A DNA stretch of 64,000 bases from Ascochyta rabiei (taxonomy: Eukaryota; Ascomycota; Dothideomycetes; Pleosporales; Didymellaceae). Location: contig NC_082423.1 of assembly GCF_004011695.2 (NCBI RefSeq), forward strand, positions 1-64,000, read 5' to 3'. The stretch's first letter is position 1, and the number at the start of each line of letters is the position of its first letter. Position numbers and translations under genes: made by a program. The notes below the pieces were generated by a model. The model searched no databases. It was given only the letters and a program-made list of their open reading frames with translations, and was not told the origin of the DNA. Positions 1 through 11,647 of this stretch are shown here, one piece after another.

Positions 1-90
1 CCTAACCCTAACCCTAACCCTAACCCTAACCCTAACCCTAACCCTAACCCTAACCCTAACCCTAACCCTAACCCTAACCCTAACCCTAAC
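1..90. repeat. Telomere repeat array
   Basis: Fifteen perfect tandem copies of CCTAAC (TTAGGG on the other strand) begin at the first base. The C-rich strand reads 5' to 3' into the window, so this is the left physical end of a chromosome. No variant repeats are seen until base 91. Confidence 0.98.
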
Positions 91-492
91 CGCATGGGTT
101 GGGGGCTCTACTTGGGTTGGGGGGATCCGCATGGGTTGGGGGCTCTACTTAGGTTGGGGGGCTTTACTTGGGTTTGCAGGTATCACTTAGGTTGTAGGGA
201 CTACTTTAGTCGGTGGCCCTTCTCTAGGCGTTTCTTTCTACGTCTCTAAAGTGTCTGTGTTGCTATTTGGCTGTTTTGCACTTTCTGACTTCTGCGTAAT
301 ACTAACGCGCTAGTTAGTCTGCCTCTGTATCTTCAAGACACGCAACTATAAATCTGCAGCGTTAAATAACTATAAATTATAAATTAACTTAAATATAATA
401 ACCTACAACTATAATTTGGTTATCTCTTTGTTTGTGCCTTACGTTGTGGTGGTTGCGTTAGTTCTGACTTTTGCGTGTTTCTCACGCAAGCC
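91..492. repeat. Subtelomeric spacer with G-rich 37-bp repeat
   Basis: Directly after the telomere, a G-rich unit starting CGCATGGGTTGGGGG occurs at 91 and again at 128 (period 37 bp). A third, shortened GGTTGGGG copy follows to about 175. The remainder to 492 is AT-rich and holds no gene I can support. Open frames here and in the next 1 kb on the plus strand are antisense to the helicase remnant. Confidence 0.75.
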
Positions 493-3400
493 TCAGTTAC
501 CACTAGCTGCGCTGTCCTCCTGCAGCAAGCTGCCATTCCTTTCAACGTACGACACAAACAAGACAAATACCTAGCATATCTTGCTGCTCTGTATGCCGCC
601 CTACCATACCGTGCTACCTATCTACATAAGTACCTTGTCAAATTCCACCTCCTCTTTCTGCCTAATCCCCTCTCTCTGCATCTGTACCCGCACCTAGTTG
701 TTAAACGTGCTTCCCTACGCCGTCTACACGCACATTATCAACATAAGCAGCACAGCCTTAAACTGGCAGCCAATCGCCAAGTTTTTCTGCCAGCCACCAT
801 CTGGATGGGGCTCGAAGCTGTCGCAAATCGACTGGGGAACACCGCACTAGAAGCAGCAGCTGAAATTCTCCCAGATTGCTTGCTCCCAGATTATCTTTGT
901 AACGTCCTTTACTCTATTGCGCACCTTATCCGCCTGCAGTCAATTACAGTAGGCAAGCTGGTGCTGGCCTGCATCTGTATGTTCCTTTGCCCGGCACCAC
1001 TGGCAGCACGCCTTCCAAGACTCGAGCATCTCCTCCAGCCTCTGCACCTCCTGCTGCTCGCGCAACGCCAGCTCCCTCTCCTGCTGGCTCAAGTTCCTGC
1101 GCGCCTGCAGCTGGGCGTTGAACTCGGCCCTCTCTGTCTCGTCCTCGTCGCCCACAACTGCTTCTACCTCTGCTCCAGCGCTGTGCACCTGCAGCTGGCA
1201 CCAGCCGCACAGCTCTTCTCCTGGCTCGCAGCCCTCTCTGGTGTGGTTTCTGTCCATCTTGCGGTCTATAATAACTCTCATGCAGCCGTCACCCTTAACA
1301 AGCTTGCGCACACCCTCCTCTGTGTCTTTAGCCCAGCCGCTAGTGTATTGCTTGCCTTGCGGGCTGTACGTGGCGCCTCTGATAAAAATAACCTTGCTAG
1401 GAAGCCCGCCGCAGCCTGCACGTCCTCCTATCTGCATTACGTCGCGCATTTTCTGCGTGTTCCTCAACCTAGCAAACAAGACTGCCCTGACAGTCTCTCT
1501 GTCGATCCCTAGCCCCAGCGCGTTCGTCGCCACAAACACGTGCTCTGTCCCTTCTGTGAGCTGGCGCAAGATCTCCAGCTTCTCCTCTGGCGTGCCTACC
1601 TCGCGGTGCTAGCAGACAGCTCCCAACATCGCAGCGTACCCCTGCGCCTTCTTTCTAGAGTTAGTGTACACCACAATCTGGCTAGGCAGCAGGTACTGTT
1701 GCTTCTTCTCCTCTACTAGCTCCGCCAGCATGTTAGCTTTGCTCTTTTCTTAATAGTTGTACCAGTGCACCTTGTACGCAAGGTTAGGCTGGCTTATTAG
1801 TGCACAAAACCACTTGCACTGCTCCTTTGGCGGCAGCGCTATTAGCTGGATGAACTTGCTCTCCTCTGTGGGTTTCAGCGTCGCCGTTAAGCACACAAGC
1901 TGTGTTTCCGCCTTAACCAGCTCGCGCAGCTTCAGCACCTTAGTCTGCCAGCCCTTAACTGAGTCTAGTATGGTGTGGCACTCGTTAATAACAACGCGGT
2001 CCAGCCAGCCTATAGATCGCTGCCGGTTAATAAACTGCTTGAATGCTAGCGTGGCCACGGACTTAGGCACCACCAGCACGATCGAAGCCTACTTGTGCGG
2101 CCGCTGGCTGTCCTACAGGACGCAGTCAATCCTAGCGGCTTTGCAGCGATCTATTATGTTCTGCTTAAGCGCAACTACAGGGACAACTATAATTGTAACG
2201 CTGGTAGAGCACAACGCTGGCAGCATAAATGTTGCGCTTTTGCCTCTGCCTGTGCCTATGATTACTACCACAGGGCTCTTCTGCTTTATGATGGCCTCTA
2301 TGGCGGGCTGCTGCACGCTTCTGAACGTGCTGCCCTTCCCCTGCAGCCGCTCAAGCGCTGCCTGAACGTCCACCCTCCGCATCTGCTTCCAGCGCCAGAA
2401 CTGTTCCTCCACCGCCTCCTTTCTAGCTTCAGCGGCCTGGGTCCCCTTTGTGGGCGGCGTCTTTAATGTCAAGCTGAACTGTAGAAAGCAGTGCCAGGCA
2501 ATGCTGACCTGCTAGAGTGCCTGTTGCTGCGCTATAATGCTAAAAGGCGACTTATCTATAGGCCTGCTGTAGATCTGACCAGCAAACTTGGACCCGTGCC
2601 CAGATCCCAGATCGATCAGGTCGTCTTCCACGTCTTCTTCTCCCTCGTTGTTGGCCCAGTTGAGCGCCTTCAGGATGTCCTTGTCTTAAAGGTACTGGCA
2701 GAAGGTGGCCTTAGTGTTGTGCCTCTAGATCTGAATGTTAAGCTTAGTCTGGAGCCAGTGCAGCGTAACGCGCTTGATGGCTTGCCGCACTTAGTCTGTA
2801 CCCCACCGCTGCGGCTTCTTCACAGCTGCTCGCTTGCGTTTCCTGCCTGATCCTGTCTGGGTGCTGCGCTCGTCTTTGTTGCTCCCTTCTCCCTCTTCTT
2901 CTTCTTCTTCCTCTCCAACTCCCTCTCTGTCCTCCTCCTCCTCATCTTCGTCAACGAGCCGCTGCTTCTTCCTTCGCTGCGGGCCAGCCCATGTCTCCTC
3001 TCTAATCGGCTCCCATAGGAAGGCGCTGGGCTCTGGGACGTGGCGCCTGCTCGATGCGCGCTCCAGCTTCTGCCAGAACAGGAGGACCATCCACAGGTAG
3101 TAGAACAGCAGCTCGCCCACTTCGCGCGGCAGGTAGCGGTGAATGACCTTGGCATTGCTGGTCTGCCTGATGCCTTTGTGGTACATGGTCACGTACACCA
3201 TCAGCCCGTCCTTAACAAACAGCCTGCAGCTCTCTGTGTTAGGCATGTTGGTGTGCGTGACCGTCACCAGCTCTGTACTGCAGGCAGGCGCACCACCTGT
3301 CATATGCACAAGCACCAGCAAGTGCTTGCAGAACAGCCGCAGCGCCTTTTTGTATCTCTGCACCTGCTTCTCCACCCACGTCACACCGCTCCCACCAGGC

Positions 3401-4408
3401 ACAAAAGCTTTTACGTCGACAAACGCCTCTCGCAGCTTCTTCTTCTTAACAATCTGTTAGTCTAGCCAGCAGCTTCTGTCTACGCCGCCAAACGTGTTAC
3501 ACTTGTCCTAGAAGAAGTTAAATCTGGACCGCAGCTCGGCGGGATTGTCCACGATCTTGTCCCATTCGATCGTCGGCAACGGGGTCGCTCCCTCAGCGAG
3601 CTGGCCGAGCTCGTCGACGTCCAGAAGCAGCAAGTCCCTCTCTAGTTCCCTACGCGTCGTCTCCACCAGGCTATAGATTATTAAGCGCAGCGCAGGCATG
3701 CTGTACTGCGTGTAGCTGTGCAGGATTGTGTCTCCTACCCACTAAACAGTGCCCTCCGCAGTTACCTTGCCCCTGATCTTCTTGCTATACGCCTGTAGCT
3801 GTAGCACCTAGTCTATAGGCGTAGGCAGGCTACTGTGCGTGCTTAGCGTTATAAAGCGGTTAACTATCTCCTGCACCAGCTCTACGTGGCTCCGCGCTAT
3901 GTCCTCTGCGTCCTCCTGTGCCCACGACTCTGCTTCTATAAGATCTGCTACCGCTTTCTTCCGCCCCTGCACTGCGCTGTACAGCACTAGCATCTTGGCT
4001 ACTATTATAATAGCAGACAGCGACGTTGTATACATAAGGGGGCTCTTCCACCTACAGTCGCAGTCTACGCCTAGCACGGCGGTTACGCTAACTAGGGCGC
4101 TTCTGTAGTAATTATCCTTAACGTGGTAGTCTAGCAGCAAAAGTAGAAAGGCGAGAACAAGGCGCTCTAGCTCCTTCTCTGTGTCATTATCCAGCTCACT
4201 TTTATTGTTATTGTTATTGTTATTGTCTGTATTCTTGCTGCTGGGCTGCTCCGCACACACAACCTGCTGGATCTGCCACAGCGCTCGCGTCTGTTTGCCA
4301 GTCAGTCGATACTGCGGCTTTCTCCCACTAATTGTCTTTGCTGTTGAAGTCTCCTGCGTGCCTGCTCTACCATTGTCTGGCCGCTGGCTAAGCACATCCT
4401 CGTTGTCG

Positions 4409-4440
<32 letters not shown>

Positions 4441-5440
4441 CGCGGCGCTGGCAGCCTGTGGCTCTGGCTCTGGCTCAGCCAGCTTGTGCGTCCGCCAGAT
4501 GTAGCAGACAATAGACAGCCAGCAGCAACTGTACTTAATTATCGTCTTCCCTGTCTAGAGCGCGTTGAACAGATGCTTGCTGTCTAGCGCTTCTACCTTG
4601 CGGCGCTCGATGTACTGCACAGCAGGGAACCTAACCACCTTAGGCGACGATGCTTGCTGGGCCTTGTAGATGACTATCTCAACCGCCTAGCACACCCTCG
4701 CGAGCGCATTCTCTGTCTTGCTGGGCCTCTAGAGCTGCGTCAGCAGCCAGCTGCGGTCGAAATGGCCAAGGTGGCGAGCCCAGCGGCTTCTTCTCAGCCA
4801 CTTGCGCTAAACGTAGCAGTTACTGTCTGGCTCAATCTGGCCGTGCGCGTCTTGCTAAGCCTTCTCTACTGCTATGCTGCTCTAGGTAAATAACGTCTTA
4901 AGGGCGCGTTGCAGGTTTTCCTCTTTGACAGCGACGCCCTGCGTGGCCTTATCTGCAGGCTGGCTGACCTCAAATAGCCGTCTAAGCTGGCTGGTGGGCT
5001 GGAACTTCTGGCACTATACTTCCCCTGTCCACATCTGGCTGCCTAGTGGTGGTTGTGCGCCCTGATGCGGCCGCCCTCTCCTGCGCAGGTTGTCCTACCC
5101 GTGCTCCTTCCTGCAGTGGTCCTTTATGCCCTGCAGCGCGCGCGCGATGTACTTACATAGCTCTACTTTACACTTAAATCTATCTTTGTACAGGGCTAAG
5201 TAAGGTAGTAGCTGTACCTTAGGCAATAGATATACAACCTTGTCTGCAGACGTTACCTATCCCGTAAGTGTTCTGGCTGCAGACGCAATTGCCTTCTGTG
5301 CTGCTACGGTCAGCTCCTGGTGGCTGCTGTGTAGGTAGGAGGACACCTGCGACGACAATACACCTTAACAGTAAGTCTTGCAGACAGCTATATAGTAAGT
5401 AGGAAGGTATGTAAAGACGCTGTTAAACAACTCTATATAA
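493..5440 (-). pseudogene. Telomere-linked RecQ-type helicase remnant (TLH1)
   Basis: One reading frame of about 1,650 codons runs from about 5440 down to a TGA at 493-495. I found no net frameshift where I checked it, only substitution-made stops, several at what look like Trp codons (for example WDN to stop-DN near 5100). In order: N-terminal Cys/His fingers (about 5360 and 5170-5105); a region with HMTGGAPA (about 3300); a tyrosine-recombinase-like H-x8-Y box, GHGSKFAGQIY (about 2570-2600); then SF2 helicase motifs. These are the Q motif, Walker A GTGRGKS (about 2240), NECH in place of DECH (about 1985), CLTATL, and ATNALGLGID with the GRAGC motif (about 1500-1400). The C-terminal Cys-rich tail has WENFSCCF (about 870). 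RIP explains the stops, the D-to-N change in motif II, and the loss of the Arg in the RGTE motif (here CSTE). Transcription ran toward the telomere. The start codon is not identifiable. Confidence 0.9.
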
Positions 5441-5754
5441 TAGTGTTAGTGTTTATATAGACAGGAAATGCTGTTAGGGTTTGTAGTTTATTAGAGACAA
5501 GCCTCTCTGTTTTAACTGCTACTGTGGATTAACGTGCTCTTATTAAGACGTTGTTTTAGGTTTGTTGCTCCTCAAGTTCTGCCAACGCTGGTTAGTGTGG
5601 TGTGGTGGTACATCTGTGCGCGGCCTGATTTTGTGCATTAGGCTAACGCGCGCCTTAGGGGACCCGGTCAAAAACCAGCCCCCGCCCCCAGCACTACCCA
5701 GCATCTTGTTCTGTTGTTCTACAGCTTGGCTAGAGCAACACACACCTCTTTAGC
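5441..5754. promoter_or_regulatory. Intergenic region between divergent TLH1 and partner remnants
   Basis: About 310 bases separate the 5' ends of two divergent dead genes, so any promoters of both lay here. I see no tandem repeat comparable to the 52-bp array of the second module, and no clear TATA element. The label rests on gene arrangement only. Confidence 0.4.
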
Positions 5755-7533
5755 ATGTACTGGTCTACCGCGCTATACAACGCTGCAGAGCAGTTTAATA
5801 GCAGCGCTCGCAGCTTTCCTCTAGCTAGCAAAGCTAGTTTTAGCAGCAAGTATGGGTATAAACTGCCAAATAAGGACTACAAGAAGCTCTTCTTCTGCTG
5901 AGCGACCATCTCACGCTTGCAGCGTGATCCAGGTGCTCGTCCGCACAGCGCAGGATAGCTGATCCCCACCTGTGACAATGCCAGCGTCTGCAAGCCCGTC
6001 TTTATTGCCCACTCTGTCTTGTTAGCAATCTGGCTTCTGCGCGAGACGCTCGCTGACGACGTCCTGCCAAACGATACCTGGGACTGTCTGGTCTGCGCGG
6101 CTTAGTCGCTTGCGGAAGATGGCATAGTAGAGCCGCCGTCTGCGCAGAAGCCGTCTGCCTCCCCTCTGACCTAACGCAAGAAACGACCAGCACCCTCTGC
6201 ACTAGCGCTGTCGCCTAAGCGCGCTCGCACAGAAGCGGTTGAGACGCCAGCAGCCAGCCCTCAGCCATCTGAGCAACTCAGCGAACTGGAAGAGCAGCCA
6301 GGAGAGCAGCCCGGAGAGCGGCTAGGACAGCAGCCCGGAGAGCGGCCGGTAGAGGAGCAGCACACCACCACCACCGTTACTAACAACAACTGCCGCGCTG
6401 AGCAGGAACGCATTAAGAAACACGAAGCTGCCCTAATAGAGCGCAGCCTGGATCTTAGCCTCGTCGCGCCAGACTAGAGGGCAGGTGACGATGAATGTGG
6501 CGCCTACGCGTCTATATCCTCTAAGGACAAGAAGGTTATATTATAGCTTTTTAAGCAGGAAGCTGTAGGTAGTAACAAGAAGAAGTTGAACTTCTATAAC
6601 GCTGTTAAGACGCCTTACTTAAAGGCACGCGAGTTTATAGCTAAGGCGCGCGCTCTTAGGAGCTTGTTGTCTTAAGAGCACGCTGCCCACTTCCTCCAGG
6701 TCTGGCGAAAGCGCGGAACGCTCTTTAGCGGCGGAGTGGCTGCGCAGTATAACGCCCCTTCTTTGCAGCTGCAGCATTTGCGTGCAATATTGGTTAATCC
6801 CTTACGGCAGAGCAGCGCAGACCAAGCGTTCTGCTCTGCGTGGGAGCGATGCAACGTCTATAACAAAGTAATAAAGTTAGTGCATATTAAGTATAGGTAG
6901 GCGCAGGCGCTCCTGGGCAAGGCGTTGGCCGACAAGCTAGCGCTGATCAAACACAACAACAAGCTTGTTAGCAGCAATAAGACAAATTAATTTAGCAAGG
7001 GCCTCTGCTGAACAGAGGCTATAGACTCTCTCCTGCACTTAGTTAACTCCAACCCTAACCCTTCTAAGAAAGAGCGGGATCTCTTTTAGGTGTGGCTTGC
7101 TAGAGCATTTAAGTGGTACAGGGTGGCTGAAGGCCTAGGCTGGGGCGTGCTCCTGGTTATGCCGGACAACGCTATACTAAAGACTTAGATTAAGCACAAG
7201 ATCTGCTCCTAGGGCGTTAACGTCTTTATTGAGCTAGTTAGGAAGAAGCGTCCGGATGTCTGTCTTGCAGCTAAGCAATTCGATGAATGGTTAGGCCCAG
7301 AGGGCATCGCGGGAGGTGAGATCAAGGGGAAGAAGACGCTGAGCATTAAGGTTAAGGCTCTAGAGACAACTTATAAGGTAGAGGAGATTAAGGACAGTAA
7401 AGACAACAGCGAGGAAGAAGAAGAGGAAGCAGACAGGCGCGTTAAGATTGCGCAGTCGCAGGCCCGCTTTAAGAGCGCGCCAGCGGCGTCTCTGCGCCAG
7501 ACAATGCTGCCTAAGTTGTTTAAAGCTATATAG
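5755..7533 (+). pseudogene. Divergent partner gene of TLH1, decayed
   Basis: A single frame of 592 codons runs from ATG 5755 to TAG 7531-7533. It has 13 internal stops and no frameshift, so the decay is by point mutation. Many stops sit where Trp or Gln would be plausible, as expected from RIP. The conceptual protein opens MYWSTALYNAAEQF. It has a short Cys pair region (WDCLVC, about residue 110), a Pro/Glu/Gln-rich low-complexity middle (about residues 160-205), a Lys-rich globular second half with many aromatic residues (residues 230-540), and a Glu run followed by a basic tail ending PKLFKAI. I do not recognise the family. It starts about 315 bases from the 5' end of TLH1 on the opposite strand, and that arrangement is repeated at the second helicase locus. 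The function is unknown; the pairing suggests a joint role. Confidence 0.72.
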
Positions 7534-8100
7534 CATAAACGTTAGTATATTTAAGTTATAGTTGCTAGCGCTTGTTATATGTTATAGTAATGATATAGTT
7601 AGTCTCTACGCGCAGGGGCGCGCTCGCTTACAAGTAGGGAAGGGGCCAGCCCTGCAAACCACCAACCTCACCTCTACCTTAACCCGCAACGTTATCTACT
7701 TTTTCCATCCACGCAGTAGTCAGGCAGCAATTCTAAAAAGTGCAAAATGCGCGCAGGGCTTGGTTGCACCCTTTTGCTGGGTCGCATCTAGCCGGCGGCG
7801 TGGCGCTGGGGTCTTATTCTATTGTTGAAGCGGTAAATGAATTAGGGTCGCCCCGCCCTACAAACCGAAGGGGCCGCACAGGCCGCAAACAAATGAATTA
7901 GGGTCTAATTTGAAAAGTATTAACTGTCAGAGCGTTAGCCGCATCTTAGCTTAAACAGACTTAAAAATAGAATTCTAGCGTACAACTGAATAGTATTCCA
8001 GCGTACGTTGTAACTGAAAATACGCAAGTGTCCTGTAGCTGTTGTTACTAACAAACCTAAAGCTGTAACTCCAGTGAAGGTACACTGCAACTACCTATTT
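7534..8100. other. Non-coding spacer, mixed composition
   Basis: No supported gene. A 15-base direct repeat, AAATGAATTAGGGTC, occurs near 7836 and again near 7890, flanking a GC-rich stretch. Composition shifts at about 8100 from mixed to extremely TpA-rich DNA. That marks the inner edge of the next module. Confidence 0.5.
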
Positions 8101-9342
8101 AGGATAGAGTCTAAAAAAAAGAAGGGTTTTAGGTATAAAGAAGAGTAAGAATTATTTTCTAGTATAGTTACTATAAGAAGCTAGCTATACTTCTATAGAG
8201 TCTACTTTCTTATAGCTATATAAAGAATAAAACCAGTATTTTTACTTAGTATACTTTTATAAAGAAGTAAAAGCTACTTTATCTTTCCTTACTACTAGAT
8301 AGAGATAGATAGAAACTACTTTACTTTTTACTTATAAATAAATAAAAGTAAAGACTTTACTTAAGCTTAAAAGTAGTAAGCTAACAACTATTCTTACTAG
8401 TAGAATACTAGAAGTACTACTACTAGTAGCATAGTATAAAAGATAGAGGGAAGCTTACTTATAGTAATAGATTTTATAAGAAAAAAACAAAAAAAAAAAA
8501 AAAACTTCTAGCTTTACTAAAAAGAAAGGAGAAGTAGGTTCTTAGTTAGCTTAAGAATAGAGTAACTAGTATAAAGAATAAGTAAAAGAGCTAGCTAAAA
8601 GAAAGAACTAGCTAGAAAGTAGTAAAGTAAGCTTTAAAAAGAAAATACTATATAGTAAGATTAGCAACGCTAGTTTGTTACTAGATAGATAAGAAAAGAA
8701 AAGACTATAGAGATAAAGAGATAAAGCTTCTTACTATACTAAGTATAGAAAGTCTATATAGATAAGTAGTAGAAGAAAAGCGTTTTATAGTTTATTTACT
8801 AGTTAAGTTAGCTTTTACTTACTTTCTATTCTTTATTTACTATACTTAGTTTATACTTACTTTCTATTCTTTATTTACTATACTTAGCTTATACTTACTA
8901 GTTTTATCTCTAAAGCAAAGAGACATCTCTTATTATAAGTAGAATAGAAAGCTTTTACTCTTACTTTTCTAGTACTATATAAGTAACTTCTTTTTTTACT
9001 ATATAGAAAGAATTATAAGATAGTACTATAAAGTAAGAAAAGAAAGTAGTATTAACTAGTAGAAAAATACTAAGATAAAGAGAGTAGAGATCTAGTAGTA
9101 GTAAGGTAGATATGCTATAGAGTAGCTTTTCTACCTACTTTACTAAAGTTAATAGCTAGTAGCTACTCTTCTTCTGCTTAAAAAGAAGTAGAGAGTATAG
9201 ATTATAGAGTAGAGTATAGAGTATATATTAATAAAGCTAACTACTAGAATAGTATTCCCTTCTAAAGAGAATAGAGAAGATAAAATACATATGTATATTT
9301 TACTATTTAGAAGCTACTATAGTAGAGGGAAAAGTAGAGCTT
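8101..9342. other. TpA-rich non-coding flank of helicase module
   Basis: Strongly CTAG/TAGTA-rich DNA with almost no CpA, TpG or CpG. It contains a poly-A run near 8487-8504 and a roughly 40-bp direct duplication near 8815-8890 (ACTTACTTTCTATTC and following). No open frame of useful length is seen. It lies 3' of the second helicase gene and probably holds its 3' flank and one terminus of the module. Confidence 0.5.
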
Positions 9343-11647
9343 TTAAGTATAGAAGATAGATTTTAAGCTTTCTAAAGTGGTTTCTTCTATACTAGTAGCT
9401 AGATTGCTAGATACTACGCTAGTAGAACTAGTAGTAGATTTACTCTCTACTTCTTTTATATCTTTTTCTAGGTCTAGTAGTGTAACTTCTAGTAGAATCT
9501 TATAAAGGAAAAGAACCTTCTTAGTATCTACTTCTACTACTTTACTTAGTAGCTCTACTATTATAAAGTCTTCTTTAGTAGTATAGCTAGTATCTTTTAA
9601 ATAGTCTTCTTTAAGCTTAGATAGTGTTTCTAAGCTAGAAATAGGGATATCTCTCTTAATTAGTTCTTGTAGAAATACTATATAGTTAACTATTATATCT
9701 CTATATAAGCAAGTAGCTTTACTCTTAGAGTAGCAGATAAACTTAGGTAAATAGCAATAGTAGTATACTAAGTTAGGTGGTATAATACCTCTATTATTAA
9801 TAGGTGTTTTTATAACTTTAAAGATAGATCTTACTCTATTCGCTAAGCTACTTTTATAGTTAGAGCAATCCTCTAAAGAGTGTGTGCTATAGCTAGTATA
9901 CTTATATCTAAAGAAGTAGTTAATACAAAATTTAGTAGTAAAATCTTCTATTTTTTCTATTATTTTAACTTTTAAGGTCTCTACTAGAATAGAGTTGCTA
10001 GTTAGGCTTTCTTTAGCTTTTTCTAGACTTTTACTTCTTTTTAAACAACTAATACACTTAGCTACTTCTAGAGAGCAAGTTAGCTCTTGCTTATCTTCTA
10101 GATATTCTTCTAGTATTCTTCTATTACAAGTTCTATCTAGTAGAAACTCTATTAACTTGTTATTATCTATTACTTTAAACTCTTCTAACGTAGTTATACT
10201 ACTAGCGTTAATAGAAGTCTCTACTAATCTATCTTTTATAGTACTAGGATAAATTAGAAAGGCTTTGCCTTCTTTTAACAATCTAGCTACTCTACCTATA
10301 CCTTGTATAGTATTAATAAAGCTATTATAGATATAGATAAAGAGAATACTCTTAATAAAAGGATAATCTATCCCTACTATTAAAGCGCTAGTAGCTACTA
10401 TGCTAGTATAAGTACTATTATTACTATCTAGAAATAAGCTTAGATTTTTCTCTAGTAGCACTTTTTCTTCTAGATCTATAGTGCTATAGTAGTAAGGTAT
10501 AGCAAACGCCTTAGCTACCCTTCTAGCTTCTTCTTTAGTTCTAGTATAGAGAATTATCTTCTCTTTACTTTTTAAAGACTTTACTTCTTCTATTAGAATA
10601 CTTCTAGCTATCTCTATAGGCTTATTACTTTCTATAGGTATGTAGCTTATATTATCTCTAGTAGTGGACTCTTTTATAGTATAGGGCTTATAGATACTAA
10701 ACTTTAACTCCAATAGATTAAGTAAGCTACTAGGTAGCGTAGCGCTTATAAATACTAGATTAAACTCTAGATTAAGAATCTTATTAATACTTTCTAGCCT
10801 AGGCCTAAAGCTTTCTTCTAGTAGCAGTAAGTGTGCTTCTTCTAAGAAGATAGTAGTAGATACTCTATCTATCTTAAGACTATACAAGTAGCTTAAAAAG
10901 CTAACCTCTAGTAATAAATCTATAGATATAAACAGTGGATTTGCTTTTATCTCTTTAGTATCTAGCGTATCTAGATTACTAGCATCTATTAGCATACTAT
11001 TAAGCTTTAAGCTTCTAGATCTATTATAAAGGTCTTTTAGTAAGCTTATTCTAGGTACTACTACTATATACTTTCTATTAGAATATAAGTAGCTAGGTAG
11101 AAAGAAGAGATTGGATTTTCCTCCTCCTGTTTTAGATATATAGGTTAAGAAAGGAGTAGAATCTATTATCTCTTTAATAGCTTCTTCTTGCCTAGGGCTT
11201 TTAAAGTCTTCTATTTCTATATTTATACTTTTATATAGCTCTTTTAAGCTCTCTAGTAAAGTCTTTCTTCTACTACTTATAGCTAAGTTAGTTAAGCTTC
11301 TAAGTTTAATATTCTCTCTAATAATCTTTTCTCTCTCTTCTAGACTTATACTATTACTACTACTAGTTTTAGTAATAATACCTTCTAAATAGTTTAGCTT
11401 TTTAAGCTTAGTGCTTATAGGGCTAGTTAAGTCTATACTAGACTTTCTTTTACTAGGACTACTAGGTAGAATAGGTAAAGTGCTAGTTAGACTAGTCTTT
11501 TCTTTTTCTATATCTCTATTTATAATAGCTTCTATTTTCTTACTATAGCTACTAGAAGGTATTTCTCTAGCAGAAGAGCTTTTAGAAAAGATATCTTCTT
11601 CTTCTTCTTCTTCTTCTTCTTCTTCTTCTTCTTCTTCTTCTTCTTCT
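9343..11647 (-). CDS. C-terminal helicase half of second telomere-linked helicase (TLH2)
   Basis: An open frame runs from the GAA tract to TAA at 9343. It carries a complete SF2/RecQ-like core: Q motif FKSPRQEEAIKEI (about 11190), Walker A TGGGKS (about 11125), VVVPRISLLKDL, motif II EEAH (about 10835), motif III SATLP (about 10740), then ATSALIVGIDYP (about 10380) and motif VI QGIGRVARLLKEG (about 10290). A Cys-rich tail follows, including YYYCYLPKFIC (about 9750), at spacing matching the tail of TLH1. The first ATG in this frame (10995) lies after Walker A, so this half cannot work alone. It must be read from the upstream 1,423-codon frame, one base out of register in the tract. Trp is absent, and Met is nearly absent, consistent with loss of TpG. 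Whether the frame slip is real or a tract error is open. Confidence 0.85.

Noticed and set aside
475..1512. 345-codon plus-strand open frame beside the telomere
   Set aside because: Antisense to the helicase C-terminal region, whose motifs are clear on the minus strand; Leu/Ala-rich composition is typical of such a shadow.
2834..3465. Plus-strand open frames with Ser runs
   Set aside because: Antisense of the Glu/Lys-rich linker and recombinase-like region of TLH1.
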